A stretch of 64,000 bases of DNA, from contig NZ_WMBQ01000001.1 in NCBI RefSeq assembly GCF_009708035.1, positions 496,001-560,000 on the forward strand, written 5' to 3'. Below the pieces are notes generated by a model. It searched no databases, had not been told where the DNA came from, and saw only the letters and a list, made by a program, of their open reading frames with translations. The DNA comes from Hyphomicrobium album (GTDB taxonomy: Bacteria > Pseudomonadota > Alphaproteobacteria > Rhizobiales > Hyphomicrobiaceae). The stretch's first letter is position 1. Each line of letters opens with the position of its first letter. Below, in pieces: positions 27,288 to 35,797 of this stretch. The position numbers and the translations under genes were made by a program.

Positions 27288-27530
27288 ATGTCTTCACAAG
27301 CCTACATCATCGAGATCGGCAGCGACGCCGTCGGTATCGTCGTCCGCGAAGCGGGCGAATCCGCCTTCCAGTTCCATTCGGCACTCAACGCGTTCCGCGC
27401 CCTCGACGGCAAGAAGTTCGCAACGGCGCAGGCGGCGCATCGGGCCGCCCTCGACCTCGGTGCCAAGCGACCGCGCGACCATGCACGCGTCCGCGCGCGC
27501 GTCGGTCATCCGGAACTGGAGTACGTCTGA
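27288..27530 (+). CDS. Small hypothetical protein, 80 residues
   Basis: This soluble protein begins SSQAYIIEIGSDAVGIVVRE, which looks like a two-strand beta-hairpin, followed by FHSALNAFRALDGKKF, an Ala-rich helix (AQAAHRAALDLGA) and a basic tail. Similar small proteins with YI/VxEx...GIVxR starts are, from memory, frequent in Hyphomicrobiales without known function. It lies 89 bases after the Cys-rich micropeptide and may be in the same transcript. A double hairpin ending in a terminator follows. Confidence 0.6.
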   Translation: MSSQAYIIEIGSDAVGIVVREAGESAFQFHSALNAFRALDGKKFATAQAAHRAALDLGAKRPRDHARVRARVGHPELEYV

Positions 27531-27595
27531 CGTGATTGGGCGTCCTTCGCGCCTCGCCTGATGGCTGCAGGCACAGGGCCGGTCGGCGCCCACTC

Positions 27596-27656
27596 CTCCG
27601 CTGAAGCGGAGACCACCCCCGCGCAGTCCTTGGACGCTGCGCGGGGGTGTTGCGTT
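27596..27656 (+). terminator. Double hairpin terminator
   Basis: A first stem CTCCGCT-GA-AGCGGAG spans 27596-27611. A second, stronger one pairs ACCCCCGCGCAG (27615-27626) with CTGCGCGGGGGT (27637-27648) and is followed by GTTGCGTTT. The second has the form of an intrinsic terminator for the 27115-27530 unit. Confidence 0.65.
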
Positions 27657-27685
27657 TCGGGTAACTGAGTTGAGACGTGGCGTGG

Positions 27686-27958
27686 CTAGGGAGCGGGCGC
27701 GTGATCGCCGGCTGATGCGCTCGACGCGCGTTGGGGGATGCTTACGTAGACCGAGCCGACCGCGGCATCGCAGGACGCCTGAATGCGCGAGATGTCAGAC
27801 ACATGCAGACCGAGCTCCACCGCACTCAGCTCGGCGCCCCGGAGATCGTGATAGCGATGATCCCACGTCGCCTCCTCGGCGAGGCGGAACGATACGCGAT
27901 AGACCTGCTCGGTGCGGCTCGTGAAGGTAAATGGATACCAGATGCGGATGGCGGACAT
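27686..27958 (-). CDS. Small hypothetical protein, 90 residues
   Basis: This frame reads like a real protein: IRIWYPFTFTSRTEQVYRV, then RLAEEATWDHRYHDLRGAEL and VGSVYVSIPQ, with mixed polar and aromatic residues. GGGGAAAGA precedes the ATG. A frame on the opposite strand (27731-28003) also exists but has a lower-quality composition, so I chose this one. No family is recognised. It is convergent with the 80-residue gene and upstream of it lies the wrbA stop. Confidence 0.5.
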   Translation of the reverse strand: MSAIRIWYPFTFTSRTEQVYRVSFRLAEEATWDHRYHDLRGAELSAVELGLHVSDISRIQASCDAAVGSVYVSIPQRASSASAGDHAPAP

Positions 27959-28068
27959 TCTTTCCCCGTCTTGCTTGCTGGCGGCAAGCTAGTCAGGGCG
28001 TGAGAGGCCGCAAACCAAGAAGAAGTGCATTGCTTATGAGCTGCTACATCGGCGCCGAAACCGACCGA

Positions 28069-28668
28069 TCATCGCGCCAGCTTGGCGGCAATCTGCGCCA
28101 CGTGCCGGCCCTGAAAGCGCGCGCCGGCGAGCTCGTTGTCGCTCGGCTGGCGTGAGCCGTCGCCGCCGGCGATGGTCGACGCGCCGTAGGGCGATCCGCC
28201 GGTCACCTCCTGCAAGCTCATCTGCCCCTGGAACGAGTACGGCAGACCGACGATCACGAGCCCCTGATGCAAGAGCACGATCTGCGTTGCGAGGATCGTG
28301 CTCTCCTGGCCGCCGTGCTGCGTCGCGCTCGATGTGAACACTGAACCGACCTTGCCGATCAGCTTGCCTTGCGCCCACAGGCCACCGGTCTGGTCGAGAA
28401 AGTTCTTCATCTGCGCCGTCATGTTGCCGAACCGCGTCGGCGTGCCGATGATGATGGCGTCGTAGTCGGCCAGCTCGTCGACGGTGGCGATCGGCGCGGG
28501 CTGATCGAGCTTGAACCCCGACTTCTTCGCCACCTCCTCCGGCACCAGCTCCGGCACGCGCTTGATAACAGCCTCGGCGCCCGCCTCGCGGACGCCCTCG
28601 GCAACGGCGCCGGCCATCTTCTCGATGTGGCCGTAGCTCGAATAGTAGAGAACGAGAACTTTGGTCAT
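28069..28668 (-). CDS. wrbA: NAD(P)H:quinone oxidoreductase, WrbA
   Basis: This is a tetrameric flavodoxin-like FMN enzyme of 199 residues that reduces quinones by two electrons and limits oxidative stress. The FMN phosphate loop [12 protein letters not shown] near residues 10-20, [23 protein letters not shown] (in two pieces around residue 80) and the GGQESTILA segment are diagnostic. The ATG at 28668 fits the family N-terminus TKVLVLYYS better than the upstream one at 28704. It is followed upstream by a pirin gene, another quinone or oxidative-stress associated gene. Confidence 0.93.
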   Translation of the reverse strand: MTKVLVLYYSSYGHIEKMAGAVAEGVREAGAEAVIKRVPELVPEEVAKKSGFKLDQPAPIATVDELADYDAIIIGTPTRFGNMTAQMKNFLDQTGGLWAQGKLIGKVGSVFTSSATQHGGQESTILATQIVLLHQGLVIVGLPYSFQGQMSLQEVTGGSPYGASTIAGGDGSRQPSDNELAGARFQGRHVAQIAAKLAR

Positions 28669-28745
28669 GATGGCCTCTTGCTGGTTTGGGCGATCGTAGC
28701 GCAAGCGCTGCCAGCCGCCTTAAGGCAACCGGCAGCACCTTTGCG

Positions 28746-29447
28746 TTAGGCAGCCATGTCGAAGACGAGTACCTCGGCTTCGCTGGTTCCGGCGAGCTCC
28801 AGCTTGCCGGCCTCGGTCACGCCGACGCCGTCACCGGGATAGAGCTGCTCGCCGTTGAGCGTTGCCGTTCCGCTCGCCACCTGCACCCAGGCGGCGCGGC
28901 CCGCCTTCAGCTCGTGCGCGACCTTGTCCGTATCGCCGAGCACGGTCGCGTAGAAGTCGACGTCCTGGTGAATGGTCACCGATCCGTCGCGTCCGTCACG
29001 CGAACCGACGAGGCGCAGCTTGCCGCGCTTGTCGGCTGTCGTGAACGTCTTCTGCTCGTAGCTCGGCTCCAGACCCTTCTTTTCCGGAACGATCCAGATC
29101 TGCAGGAAGTGGACGGGATCGCTCTTCGACGCATTGAACTCCGAGTGGCGGATGCCGGAGCCGGCGGACATACGCTGCACGTCGCCAGGCCGGATCACCG
29201 AGCCGGTGCCGATGCTGTCCTTGTGCTCGAGCGCACCCTCTAGAACGTACGAGACGATCTCCATGTCGGCGTGCGGATGCGCGGGAAATCCGCCGCCGCC
29301 GGCGACGCGGTCGTCGTTGATGACCCGCAGCGGGCCGAAGCCCATGTGCTTGGGATCGAAGTAGTGGCCGAACGAGAAGCTGTGGCGGCTGTCGAGCCAA
29401 CCGAAATTGGCGCGGCCGCGCTCCTCGGCTCTGCGGAGGGTCAACAT
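28746..29447 (-). CDS. Pirin family protein
   Basis: This is a bicupin iron protein of 233 residues. The metal-binding motif [18 protein letters not shown] carries the usual two His and a Glu, with a further His in [10 protein letters not shown]. Bacterial pirins such as YhhW act as quercetinases or interact with metabolic enzymes. The product is divergent from a LysR regulator 122 bases away, which is often the controller of a pirin gene, and an inverted repeat lies between them. Confidence 0.9.
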   Translation of the reverse strand: MLTLRRAEERGRANFGWLDSRHSFSFGHYFDPKHMGFGPLRVINDDRVAGGGGFPAHPHADMEIVSYVLEGALEHKDSIGTGSVIRPGDVQRMSAGSGIRHSEFNASKSDPVHFLQIWIVPEKKGLEPSYEQKTFTTADKRGKLRLVGSRDGRDGSVTIHQDVDFYATVLGDTDKVAHELKAGRAAWVQVASGTATLNGEQLYPGDGVGVTEAGKLELAGTSEAEVLVFDMAA

Positions 29448-29541
29448 GTTGCATCTCCCTTTTTGAGGGCGCCGGCGGATGTGCCGGCGTCGTTGCCGGA
29501 TATATTCGCCGTTGACCGACTAAGCTCAATCCATCGATTAT

Positions 29542-29556
29542 GAACCTATCTGGTTC
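29542..29556. promoter_or_regulatory. Candidate LysR operator
   Basis: An inverted repeat GAACC-TATCT-GGTTC lies in the pirin/LysR divergent promoter, 13 bases upstream of the LysR start chosen here. It can be extended by ATG/CAT at the ends with one mismatch. LysR-type proteins bind such dyads near their own start. The assignment is inference from position and symmetry. Confidence 0.45.
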
Positions 29557-29569
29557 CATATTGGCGACA

Positions 29570-30499
29570 ATGGACAAACTCGAGGCGATGAATGCCTTTG
29601 CCAAGGTGGTGGCTGCCGGCAGCTATGCCGAAGCCGCCCGCCGCCTTGGCCTCACCCGCTCCGCCGTCAGCAAGGCCGTGATGGAGCTGGAGCGGATCTT
29701 GGGCGCGCGGTTGCTCGACCGCACGACCCGGCGTGTGACCCCGACCGAGGCCGGCCTCGCGTACTACGAGCGCGTCGCCTCTATCCTCGCCGACGTCGAG
29801 GAAACGGAGCTGCAGATTTCCCGTCTGCACGAAGAGCCGCGCGGCGTCCTCAAGGTCAACGCGCCGATGTCGTTCGGCATTCTCTACCTGGGGGACGCCA
29901 TCGCCGAGTTCATGGCGCGCTACCCCGAATTGCGCCTCGAATTGGTTTTGAACGATCGCTTCATCGACCCGCTCGAGGAAGGCGTCGATGTCACCATCCG
30001 CATCGGCACCCTCGCGGACTCCAGCCTCATCGCCCGGCGGCTCGCACCGGCGCGGCGCGCGCTCGTCGCTGCGCCGGCTTACCTGGCGCAGCACGGCGCG
30101 CCCGAGACCCCCGCCGATCTCGTCAATCACCGCTGTCTCGCCTACGGGCACATGGCGGCAGCGCATCGCTGGCAGCTCGTGAAGGACGGCGAGGTCGTCA
30201 ACGTGCAGATCTCTGCCGCGCTCTGCTCCAATAACGGCGAGGTCCTGCGCGCCGCGGCGCTGGCCGGGAACGGCATCGCCGATCTGCCGACGTTCCTGGT
30301 CGGACCAGACATCGCAGCGGGCCGGCTGCAGCCCGTGTTGACAGCGACGCCGCCCACCGAACTCGGCATCTTCACGCTCTACGCGCCCAATCGCTATCTG
30401 GCGGCGAAGACGCGCGTCTTTATCGATTTTCTCGTGAGCCGCTTCGGCGAGAAGCCCGGCTGGGACGCCTTCCTGGCGGAGAGCGGATCTAGGTCCTAG
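29570..30499 (+). CDS. LysR family transcriptional regulator
   Basis: The 309-residue protein has an N-terminal winged helix-turn-helix (residues 1-60: AMNAFAKVVAAGSYAEAARRLGLTRSAVSKAVMELE in pieces) and a C-terminal periplasmic-binding-like effector domain. It belongs to the CrgA/DmlR-like group. The divergent pirin gene is the likely target. The ATG at 29570 was chosen over that at 29540 because family members start MDKLEAM. Its last 4 bases overlap the convergent pcs gene. Confidence 0.9.
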   Translation: MDKLEAMNAFAKVVAAGSYAEAARRLGLTRSAVSKAVMELERILGARLLDRTTRRVTPTEAGLAYYERVASILADVEETELQISRLHEEPRGVLKVNAPMSFGILYLGDAIAEFMARYPELRLELVLNDRFIDPLEEGVDVTIRIGTLADSSLIARRLAPARRALVAAPAYLAQHGAPETPADLVNHRCLAYGHMAAAHRWQLVKDGEVVNVQISAALCSNNGEVLRAAALAGNGIADLPTFLVGPDIAAGRLQPVLTATPPTELGIFTLYAPNRYLAAKTRVFIDFLVSRFGEKPGWDAFLAESGSRS

Positions 30500-31203
30500 T
30501 CGTCCCAGCGCCCTTGCAAGACACGTTCGACCGTCAGGCCGCAAAGATAGAGCGCGGCGGCGACGAGCACGACCTGGGTCCAGACCGGCGCCGGGAAGCC
30601 CGACCACACGGCGGCGATGGCAGCGATCGCCCATGCCGCGGTGACGGCCAGCGTCAGCGTCCGTAGCCGCTTCACCCGCATCGGGTGCACCCAGGGCATG
30701 GGAACGAAGGTTAGGACCACGAGGGCGAGCAGGATCGTGTAGGTCAGCCACGCCGGTGGCGACAGCACGAAGACGTAGAACGCCACCACGTTCCAAATCG
30801 CCGGAAAGCCGATGAAGCTGTAGTCCTCGCCTTTGCTGGCGAGGTCGGAGAAGTGGTAGAGCGACGACAGCAAGATCAGCGCCGCGATGACGAGGCCCCA
30901 TGTGCCCGTCAGAAAGCCGGCACGCAGCAGCGCCAGCGCCGGCACGAAGACGTAAGTCACGTAGTCGACGACGAGGTCGAGCCGCTCGCCGGAGAATCGC
31001 GGAAGGCGCTCCTCGACGTGCGCCATGCGCGCGAAAGTGCCATCGATGCCGTCGATGACGAGCGCCACGCCGAGCCAGATGAACATGCGCTCCCAGGCGC
31101 CGTCGAAGGCGGCAAGCGCAGCGAAGAGGCCGCACACCGCGCCAAGCGCCGTGAACAGGTGCACGCTGGCCGCGGCGATGTCGGAAAGTCGAAGGGGAAG
31201 CAT
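30496..31203 (-). CDS. pcs: Phosphatidylcholine synthase
   Basis: This inner-membrane enzyme makes phosphatidylcholine from CDP-diacylglycerol and choline. The 235-residue protein has about 7 helices and the CDP-alcohol phosphotransferase motif in its Pcs-specific form, DGTFAR followed by FSGERLDLVVDYVTYV, near residues 53-85. Pcs is typical of Hyphomicrobiales and some other host-associated bacteria and depends on exogenous choline. The gene is convergent with the LysR gene and 25 bases downstream of a small secreted-protein gene on the same strand. Confidence 0.88.
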   Translation of the reverse strand: MLPLRLSDIAAASVHLFTALGAVCGLFAALAAFDGAWERMFIWLGVALVIDGIDGTFARMAHVEERLPRFSGERLDLVVDYVTYVFVPALALLRAGFLTGTWGLVIAALILLSSLYHFSDLASKGEDYSFIGFPAIWNVVAFYVFVLSPPAWLTYTILLALVVLTFVPMPWVHPMRVKRLRTLTLAVTAAWAIAAIAAVWSGFPAPVWTQVVLVAAALYLCGLTVERVLQGRWDD

Positions 31204-31228
31204 GAAGTCCCCCTCCGCGTGATGAGGA

Positions 31229-31585
31229 TTAGAAGCGGTGCTTGACCGAACCGCGGACTGTCAGATCGTCGTCCGGGTTGGGAGTTGGCACCGGCTGGGC
31301 TTGGTTCTCGGCCGCGCCGTAAAGCAGCTCGAGGCCGAAATCCATCTTCGGCAGCACGCCGAGCTTGCCGAGGCCCGGGATGCGGATCTCGGTGCCGGCT
31401 TCCGGCTTGGGCACGCTGTCGTCGGTGAGCCCGGCCTTGGCATCGCCAGGCGCCGCCTCGGCGGGTGCCGGCGCGGCTTCGGCGGGCGCTGGGGTGCTGC
31501 CCTTCTGCTCCTGGAACGCGAACGCGCCGTGGCCGGCAACGAGTGCCGCAACCAACGCCAGCGCTACAACGAACCCGGTCTTCAT
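31229..31585 (-). CDS. Small secreted protein of unknown function
   Basis: The 118-residue product has a signal peptide (residues 3-22, cleavage after GAFAF), an Ala/Pro/Glu spacer with the repeated PAPAEAAP unit, and a C-terminal part IRIPGLGKLGVLPKMDFGLELLYG that ends in VKHRF, an aromatic terminus seen in outer-membrane proteins. It is too short for a barrel. The frame is open to 31654, but the ATG at 31585 gives the signal peptide. It lies 25 bases upstream of pcs and may be co-transcribed with it. Confidence 0.65.
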   Translation of the reverse strand: MKTGFVVALALVAALVAGHGAFAFQEQKGSTPAPAEAAPAPAEAAPGDAKAGLTDDSVPKPEAGTEIRIPGLGKLGVLPKMDFGLELLYGAAENQAQPVPTPNPDDDLTVRGSVKHRF

Positions 31586-31896
31586 CTCAACAACCCCGCA
31601 AGGTCTTCCTGGTGTGTTCGCCCTGAAGCGAAAATGCTGCCTCGCAGCTACCATGACAAGGATGTTTTAGGCACGGTTAAGCCCTAGTAAACGTTTGTCT
31701 CGCCAAGTGTGTTCTTGGCGCCATGTGGCACTTGCGCACCAACAAGAGAGCCATCCACTCTGATCGCGATTTACCCCCGTTTTGCCCAGGGTAAATCGCC
31801 GATTCGCCACAAATTTCCGCGGCGCCAGGGCCGATGGACACGGCCGCCTCGCCGCTCGATGATGGCGCCCGGCAGGTGGTCGGTGGGCCTGAAGTC
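31586..31896. other. Intergenic region with a hairpin
   Basis: This region of about 310 bases separates divergent genes. It contains a hairpin CGCCAAG-TGTGTT-CTTGGCG at 31701-31720 without a T-run. If the monooxygenase starts at the alternative ATG 31834, the gap is about 250 bases. No gene or clear promoter was recognised. Confidence 0.4.
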
Positions 31897-33117
31897 ATGA
31901 CGGATGCCTCAGCATACGACGTTGCCGTGGTCGGCGCCGGGCCGGCCGGCCTGGCGGCTGCCCTTTCGCTGGCGCAGCAAGGATTGCGCGTCGCCGCCAT
32001 CGGCGCCCCGCCGCCCCGCCGCGACACGCGCACCGCGGCCCTGTTCGGCGGCTCCGTCACGCTCCTGGAGAATTTGGGGTTGGCAGCCGTCTGCCGGACC
32101 GCAGGCGAGCCCGTCTATGGTATCCGTATCGTCGACGACATGGGCGCACTGCTGCGCGCGCCCGAGGTCACCTTCACTGCCAGCGAGGCGGGCCTAGACC
32201 GCTTGGGCTTTAACATCCCCAACGCCGCGCTGGTCGACGCGATGCGCATGCAGGCAATGGCGGTCCCCACGCTGTCCCTCATCGATGTGGCCGTCACTCA
32301 GGTTGTACCAGCGGCCGATGGCGTCGCCCTGCACCTTGCTAGCGGTTCTGTCCTTTCGGCGCGGCTCGTGGTCGGCGCTGACGGCCGCCAGTCGATTTGC
32401 CGGCAAGCAGCCGGAATATCCGCGCGCACGTGGGGCTACGAGCAGAGTGCGGTCGCCTGCACGTTCTCCCACCAGCGGCCCCACGGGGGGATATCAACCG
32501 AGTTCCACCGCCCCGCCGGGCCATTCACCGTCGTGCCGTCGCCAGACAACGCGTCGAGCCTCGTGTGGGTCGAGCGTCCATCCACCGCTGAGGCACTGGC
32601 GGCGCTCCCCGAGCCGGATTTCCGCGCCGCCCTGGAAGAACGACTGCAAGGGCTACTCGGCAGCGTCGGCGACATCGGCCCGCGCGCCGTCTTTCCGCTG
32701 TCGGGATTGTCGGCCGAGGTTGCCGGACGCAATCGGATCGCCCTCGTCGGTGAAGCCGTCCATGTCATCCCGCCGATCGGCGCGCAAGGGCTCAACCTCG
32801 GGCTACGCGACGCTGCCTGCCTTGCCGACTGCGTGGCCGACGCACGCGCCGCCGGCGGCGATATCGGCGCGCCCGATGTCCTCGACGCTTATGGGCGGAT
32901 GCGCCGCACCGACATCGCCTCGCGCATCTGGGGGGTCGACATCCTGAACCGCACCCTCCTGTCGGAAGCTCCCCCGGTGCAGGCCCTGCGCGGCCTCGGC
33001 CTCCATCTTCTCAAGTCCATCGGCCCGGTGCGTCGCCTCGCCATCCGCGAAGGTCTGGCTCCGTCGTTCCTCGCCCCGCGCCTGATGCAACCGGGCGTTC
33101 AGAAAGCCGACGCTTGA
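31897..33117 (+). CDS. FAD-dependent monooxygenase, UbiH/UbiF family
   Basis: This is a group A flavoprotein hydroxylase of about 406 residues. The dinucleotide-binding motif VAVVGAGPAGLAAALS is at the N-terminus, the DG motif at VVGADGRQS near residue 160 and the second FAD motif LVGEAVHVIPPIGAQGLNLGL near residue 285; this is the ubiquinone hydroxylase signature. Which ring carbon is hydroxylated cannot be decided. An upstream ATG at 31834 (with CAGGG) would add 21 residues without family similarity. Confidence 0.85.
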   Translation: MTDASAYDVAVVGAGPAGLAAALSLAQQGLRVAAIGAPPPRRDTRTAALFGGSVTLLENLGLAAVCRTAGEPVYGIRIVDDMGALLRAPEVTFTASEAGLDRLGFNIPNAALVDAMRMQAMAVPTLSLIDVAVTQVVPAADGVALHLASGSVLSARLVVGADGRQSICRQAAGISARTWGYEQSAVACTFSHQRPHGGISTEFHRPAGPFTVVPSPDNASSLVWVERPSTAEALAALPEPDFRAALEERLQGLLGSVGDIGPRAVFPLSGLSAEVAGRNRIALVGEAVHVIPPIGAQGLNLGLRDAACLADCVADARAAGGDIGAPDVLDAYGRMRRTDIASRIWGVDILNRTLLSEAPPVQALRGLGLHLLKSIGPVRRLAIREGLAPSFLAPRLMQPGVQKADA

Positions 33118-33181
33118 CGGCGACGATGCCCCCCGGCAAGACCGCCATATTCGTTGCAGCACGCGGGATTCCGGCCGGCCG

Positions 33182-34096
33182 ATGACAAAAAGCGACCGTC
33201 TCCAGGACCTGCAGTGGCGCGCCGAGTATGCCGTTCTGCGGCTCGTCGCCGGGTTCTTCCGCGCTCTGCCGCTGAGCTTGGCGACTAGCGCCTCCGCCTG
33301 GTGCTGGCGCCGTCTCGCGCCGCTCATCAACCCCAAGCGCCACAAGCGCGCGCTCGCCAATCTCGCGCTCGCCTTTCCCGAGAAGAGCGAAGCCGAGCGC
33401 GAAGCGATCGCCCTCGGCCATTGGGAAAACCTCGGCCGCGTCATGGTCGAGACGATGCGCATCGATCGCTTCCTGGCCGAGCCGGAGCGGATCGACATCG
33501 TCAGCCAGAACATCTTTTCCCGCTACAGGGACAAGCTCGGGCCCGCGGTCGGCGTCAGCCTGCACATGGGCAATTGGGAGCTGGCCATCCTGCCGTTCAC
33601 CTGGGCCGGCGCCAATCCGGCCGCCGTCTACCGTTCCGTGACCAATCCGTACGTCGATGCCTACGTGCGTGCCCAACGCAAGGACCTCTATCCCGACGGC
33701 CTGTTCGGCCGCGGCAATGTCGGCGAACACGGCGACGATCAGCGAACGGCACGCGCGATCATGGACTTCGTGCGTCGCGGCGGGCGCCTCGGCCTCGTAT
33801 GCGACCTCTACGACCGCACGGGCATGCCGGTCCCGTTCTTCGGTCACGACGCCAAGACGCAGGCGATCGGCGCCATGATCGCGCGGCGCGTCGGTGCCCG
33901 CATCTGGTTGTCGCGCTGCAAACGCATCGGCACGCAAAGCCGCTTCGAGATCGAGCTCAAAGAGTTGCGCGTGCCGCGCACCACGAATCAGGCCGAGGAC
34001 ATCCGGTGGACCATGGTCCACATGCAGAAACAGTTCGAGGCGTGGATACGCGAGGCGCCGGAACAATGGATGTGGAGCAATCGGCGTTGGAGCTAG
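33182..34096 (+). CDS. Lauroyl/lysophospholipid acyltransferase (LpxL/HtrB-like)
   Basis: This is a membrane-anchored acyltransferase of 304 residues. The catalytic HxxxxE is visible in LHMGNWELAI near residue 122, with the family YRSVTNPYVD segment after it and the RRGGRLGLVCD strand near residue 200. Relatives add secondary acyl chains to lipid A or make ornithine or other lipids; the substrate is not settled by sequence. It follows the UbiH-type gene by 64 bases. There is no lipid A gene cluster nearby. Confidence 0.83.
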   Translation: MTKSDRLQDLQWRAEYAVLRLVAGFFRALPLSLATSASAWCWRRLAPLINPKRHKRALANLALAFPEKSEAEREAIALGHWENLGRVMVETMRIDRFLAEPERIDIVSQNIFSRYRDKLGPAVGVSLHMGNWELAILPFTWAGANPAAVYRSVTNPYVDAYVRAQRKDLYPDGLFGRGNVGEHGDDQRTARAIMDFVRRGGRLGLVCDLYDRTGMPVPFFGHDAKTQAIGAMIARRVGARIWLSRCKRIGTQSRFEIELKELRVPRTTNQAEDIRWTMVHMQKQFEAWIREAPEQWMWSNRRWS

Positions 34097-34211
34097 CCGC
34101 GCGTAGAATTCACCTTGATGATGACAGCGACCATGTAAACCACTGCTCTACCAGTTGCCGTCGATTCCATAGAGGGGGAGGTCCGGCGCGCACGTGGACA
34201 AGATTCTTGCC

Positions 34212-35153
34212 ATGTCGGAAACCCACCCACGCGACCGTCTCGCGTACTGGTACGACGTTGCCTGCAAGGTGTTCGTCAAGCATGAGTGCCGCGTAGAAAA
34301 TACGCCCGTGTTCGATGCGTCGATTCACCGAGGCACACTGGGCGATCTGAGCGTCATCGAAGTTGAAAGCCGCGGCTTGAACTATGCTGCCGTTTCCGCG
34401 CGCAACATCGCCAACGACGAGGACGGCGTCTTCTTGCTTGGCCTCCAGCTCGAGGGCAGCGCCACCCTGATGCAGGACGGCCGCGAGGCGGAGCTCCAGC
34501 CCGGAGACTTCGCCCTTCTCGACGCGCAGCGGCCATACACGAGCCACTACTCGCCGCATTGGCGGCGGCTCTTTATCAAGATCCCGCATCGTGCGCTCAA
34601 GGCGCGGCTAGCGCCGACCTCGCAGCTCACTGCGCGGGCGGTGCGGCACGGCAGCGGAGTGGGCGGCATCCTCTCCGACTATGTGCGCCTGCTTCCTCCT
34701 CGCATCGGCAGCCTGCAGGCGATCGAACGGGAGCGCATTGGTGAGCAGCTCCTCGACCTGATTGCCCTCTCCCTGGCGGCGCAACAGGGCACTGACGAAA
34801 GGCCGTCGCTGTCCTCGGCACGCGCCGTGGCTCTGCTGCAGCTGCGTACCGTGATCGAGACGCGGCTCCATGATCCCTCGCTCGATCCCGAGACGGCGGC
34901 CGCAGCGGCGGGCATCAGCGTGCGCTATGCAAATTCGCTTCTCGCCAACGAGGGCATGTCTTTGCAGCGCCTGATCGTGTCGCGACGTCTTGAGCGTTGC
35001 CGCATGGCGCTCGCCGATGCGAGCCAGGCGCACCGCAGTGTCGGCGAGATCGCCTACGCCTGGGGCTTCTCCGACCAGTCGCATTTTACGCGACGCTTTA
35101 AGGCTGCATACGGCTGTTCACCGAGCGATTTTCGCAAGCAGAACAACGCCTAA
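34212..35153 (+). CDS. AraC family transcriptional regulator (first of two paralogues)
   Basis: The 313-residue protein has an N-terminal AraC-binding-like domain beginning RLAYWYDVACKVFVKH and a C-terminal AraC/XylS double helix-turn-helix (AAAAAGISVRYANSLLANEG, IAYAWGFSDQSHFTRRFK). It is clearly a paralogue of the AraC product at 37939-38889: the two share AGISVRYAN and WGFSD. The upstream GTG at 34194 is an alternative start. Its target genes are unknown; the paralogue flanks the two-component system downstream. Confidence 0.85.
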   Translation: MSETHPRDRLAYWYDVACKVFVKHECRVENTPVFDASIHRGTLGDLSVIEVESRGLNYAAVSARNIANDEDGVFLLGLQLEGSATLMQDGREAELQPGDFALLDAQRPYTSHYSPHWRRLFIKIPHRALKARLAPTSQLTARAVRHGSGVGGILSDYVRLLPPRIGSLQAIERERIGEQLLDLIALSLAAQQGTDERPSLSSARAVALLQLRTVIETRLHDPSLDPETAAAAAGISVRYANSLLANEGMSLQRLIVSRRLERCRMALADASQAHRSVGEIAYAWGFSDQSHFTRRFKAAYGCSPSDFRKQNNA

Positions 35154-35269
35154 GTCGCCCTCCATCACCTTACAAAAGCGTATGCGCCGGGTCAGACGGC
35201 GGCAAACATGCAGGCGCAGTTTTGCGCCCGGGTGATCGTGAGCCACCCGGAAAAAAGATGGAGTGTGAA

Positions 35270-35434
35270 ATGTCCAAGAAGCTGTTGTCGACTGCCATTC
35301 TCGCCGCCATTGCCTTCGGCGCCGTCGCCCCCGGCATCGCCATGGCCAAGGACGCGCCGAAGACCAAGGCTGCGTGTGAGAAGATCACCACGATGAAGTG
35401 GGACGACGCCTCGAGCAAGTGCGTGAAGAAGTAA
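35270..35434 (+). CDS. Small secreted Cys-pair peptide
   Basis: The 54-residue product has a signal peptide (SKKLLSTAILAAIAFGAVAP, cleavage after AMAK) leaving a mature peptide of about 33 residues, rich in Lys with two cysteines (KAACEKITTM and SSKCVKK). The cysteines could form one disulphide bond. GGAG lies 7 bases before the ATG. Rhizobiales carry many such short exported peptides without known role. A hairpin follows the stop. Confidence 0.6.
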   Translation: MSKKLLSTAILAAIAFGAVAPGIAMAKDAPKTKAACEKITTMKWDDASSKCVKK

Positions 35435-35447
35435 GTCTCGTTCGGGC

Positions 35448-35478
35448 GCGGCAGGCCATCCGCGCCTGCCGCTCCGTC
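35448..35478 (+). terminator. Terminator-like hairpin
   Basis: GCGGCAGGC (35448-35456) pairs with GCCTGCCGC (35464-35472) with a 7-base loop, followed by TCCGTCTT, a poor T-tract. It lies 14 bases after the small Cys-pair peptide gene. Confidence 0.5.
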
Positions 35479-35533
35479 TTCATTCCGGTCCAACTCGCGC
35501 ACTTTCGGTGCCGATGAACTAGGGGTCACCTCC

Positions 35534-35734
35534 ATGCAGCGTTTCGTTCCGCTGTCGCTGGTTGTCAGCGTATTTGCAATCTGCCTCGCCACGTCGAGCC
35601 AAGCCGCAGTCCCGGGTGGCATCCGGACCGCGGTTCATCCGGCCGCCCACGCCTCGGTCGTTACCCAGGCGCGCTGGTGGCACAGGAACCACCGGCGTTG
35701 CTGGTGGAGCCATCACCATCGCCACTGCCGTTAG
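35534..35734 (+). CDS. Small secreted His/Arg/Trp-rich peptide
   Basis: The 66-residue product has a signal peptide (hydrophobic residues 5-22, cleavage after SSQA) and a C-terminal part dense in His, Arg and Trp, ending ARWWHRNHRRCWWSHHHRHCR with two cysteines. That composition suggests metal binding or a cationic peptide; small WW/HH-rich exported peptides recur in Hyphomicrobiales, but I know no proven function. It lies about 100 bases after the Cys-pair peptide and is followed by a strong terminator. Confidence 0.6.
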   Translation: MQRFVPLSLVVSVFAICLATSSQAAVPGGIRTAVHPAAHASVVTQARWWHRNHRRCWWSHHHRHCR

Positions 35735-35763
35735 TTGACGTTAGCTCCTCCTTACTGTCCCTT

Positions 35764-35797
35764 GGTGCAGCGCCTCAAACGCTGCACCTTTCTTATT
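35764..35797. terminator. Bidirectional terminator
   Basis: GGTGCAGCG (35764-35772) pairs with CGCTGCACC (35780-35788) and is followed by TTTCTTATT. It sits between the His-rich peptide gene and the convergent histidine kinase gene stop (35793), so it can end both transcripts. Confidence 0.75.

Noticed and set aside
27731-28003. Plus-strand 90-codon frame opposite the minus-strand hypothetical at 27686-27958.
   Set aside because: It has less natural composition, and the opposite strand has a better ribosome site. The choice is only moderately sure.
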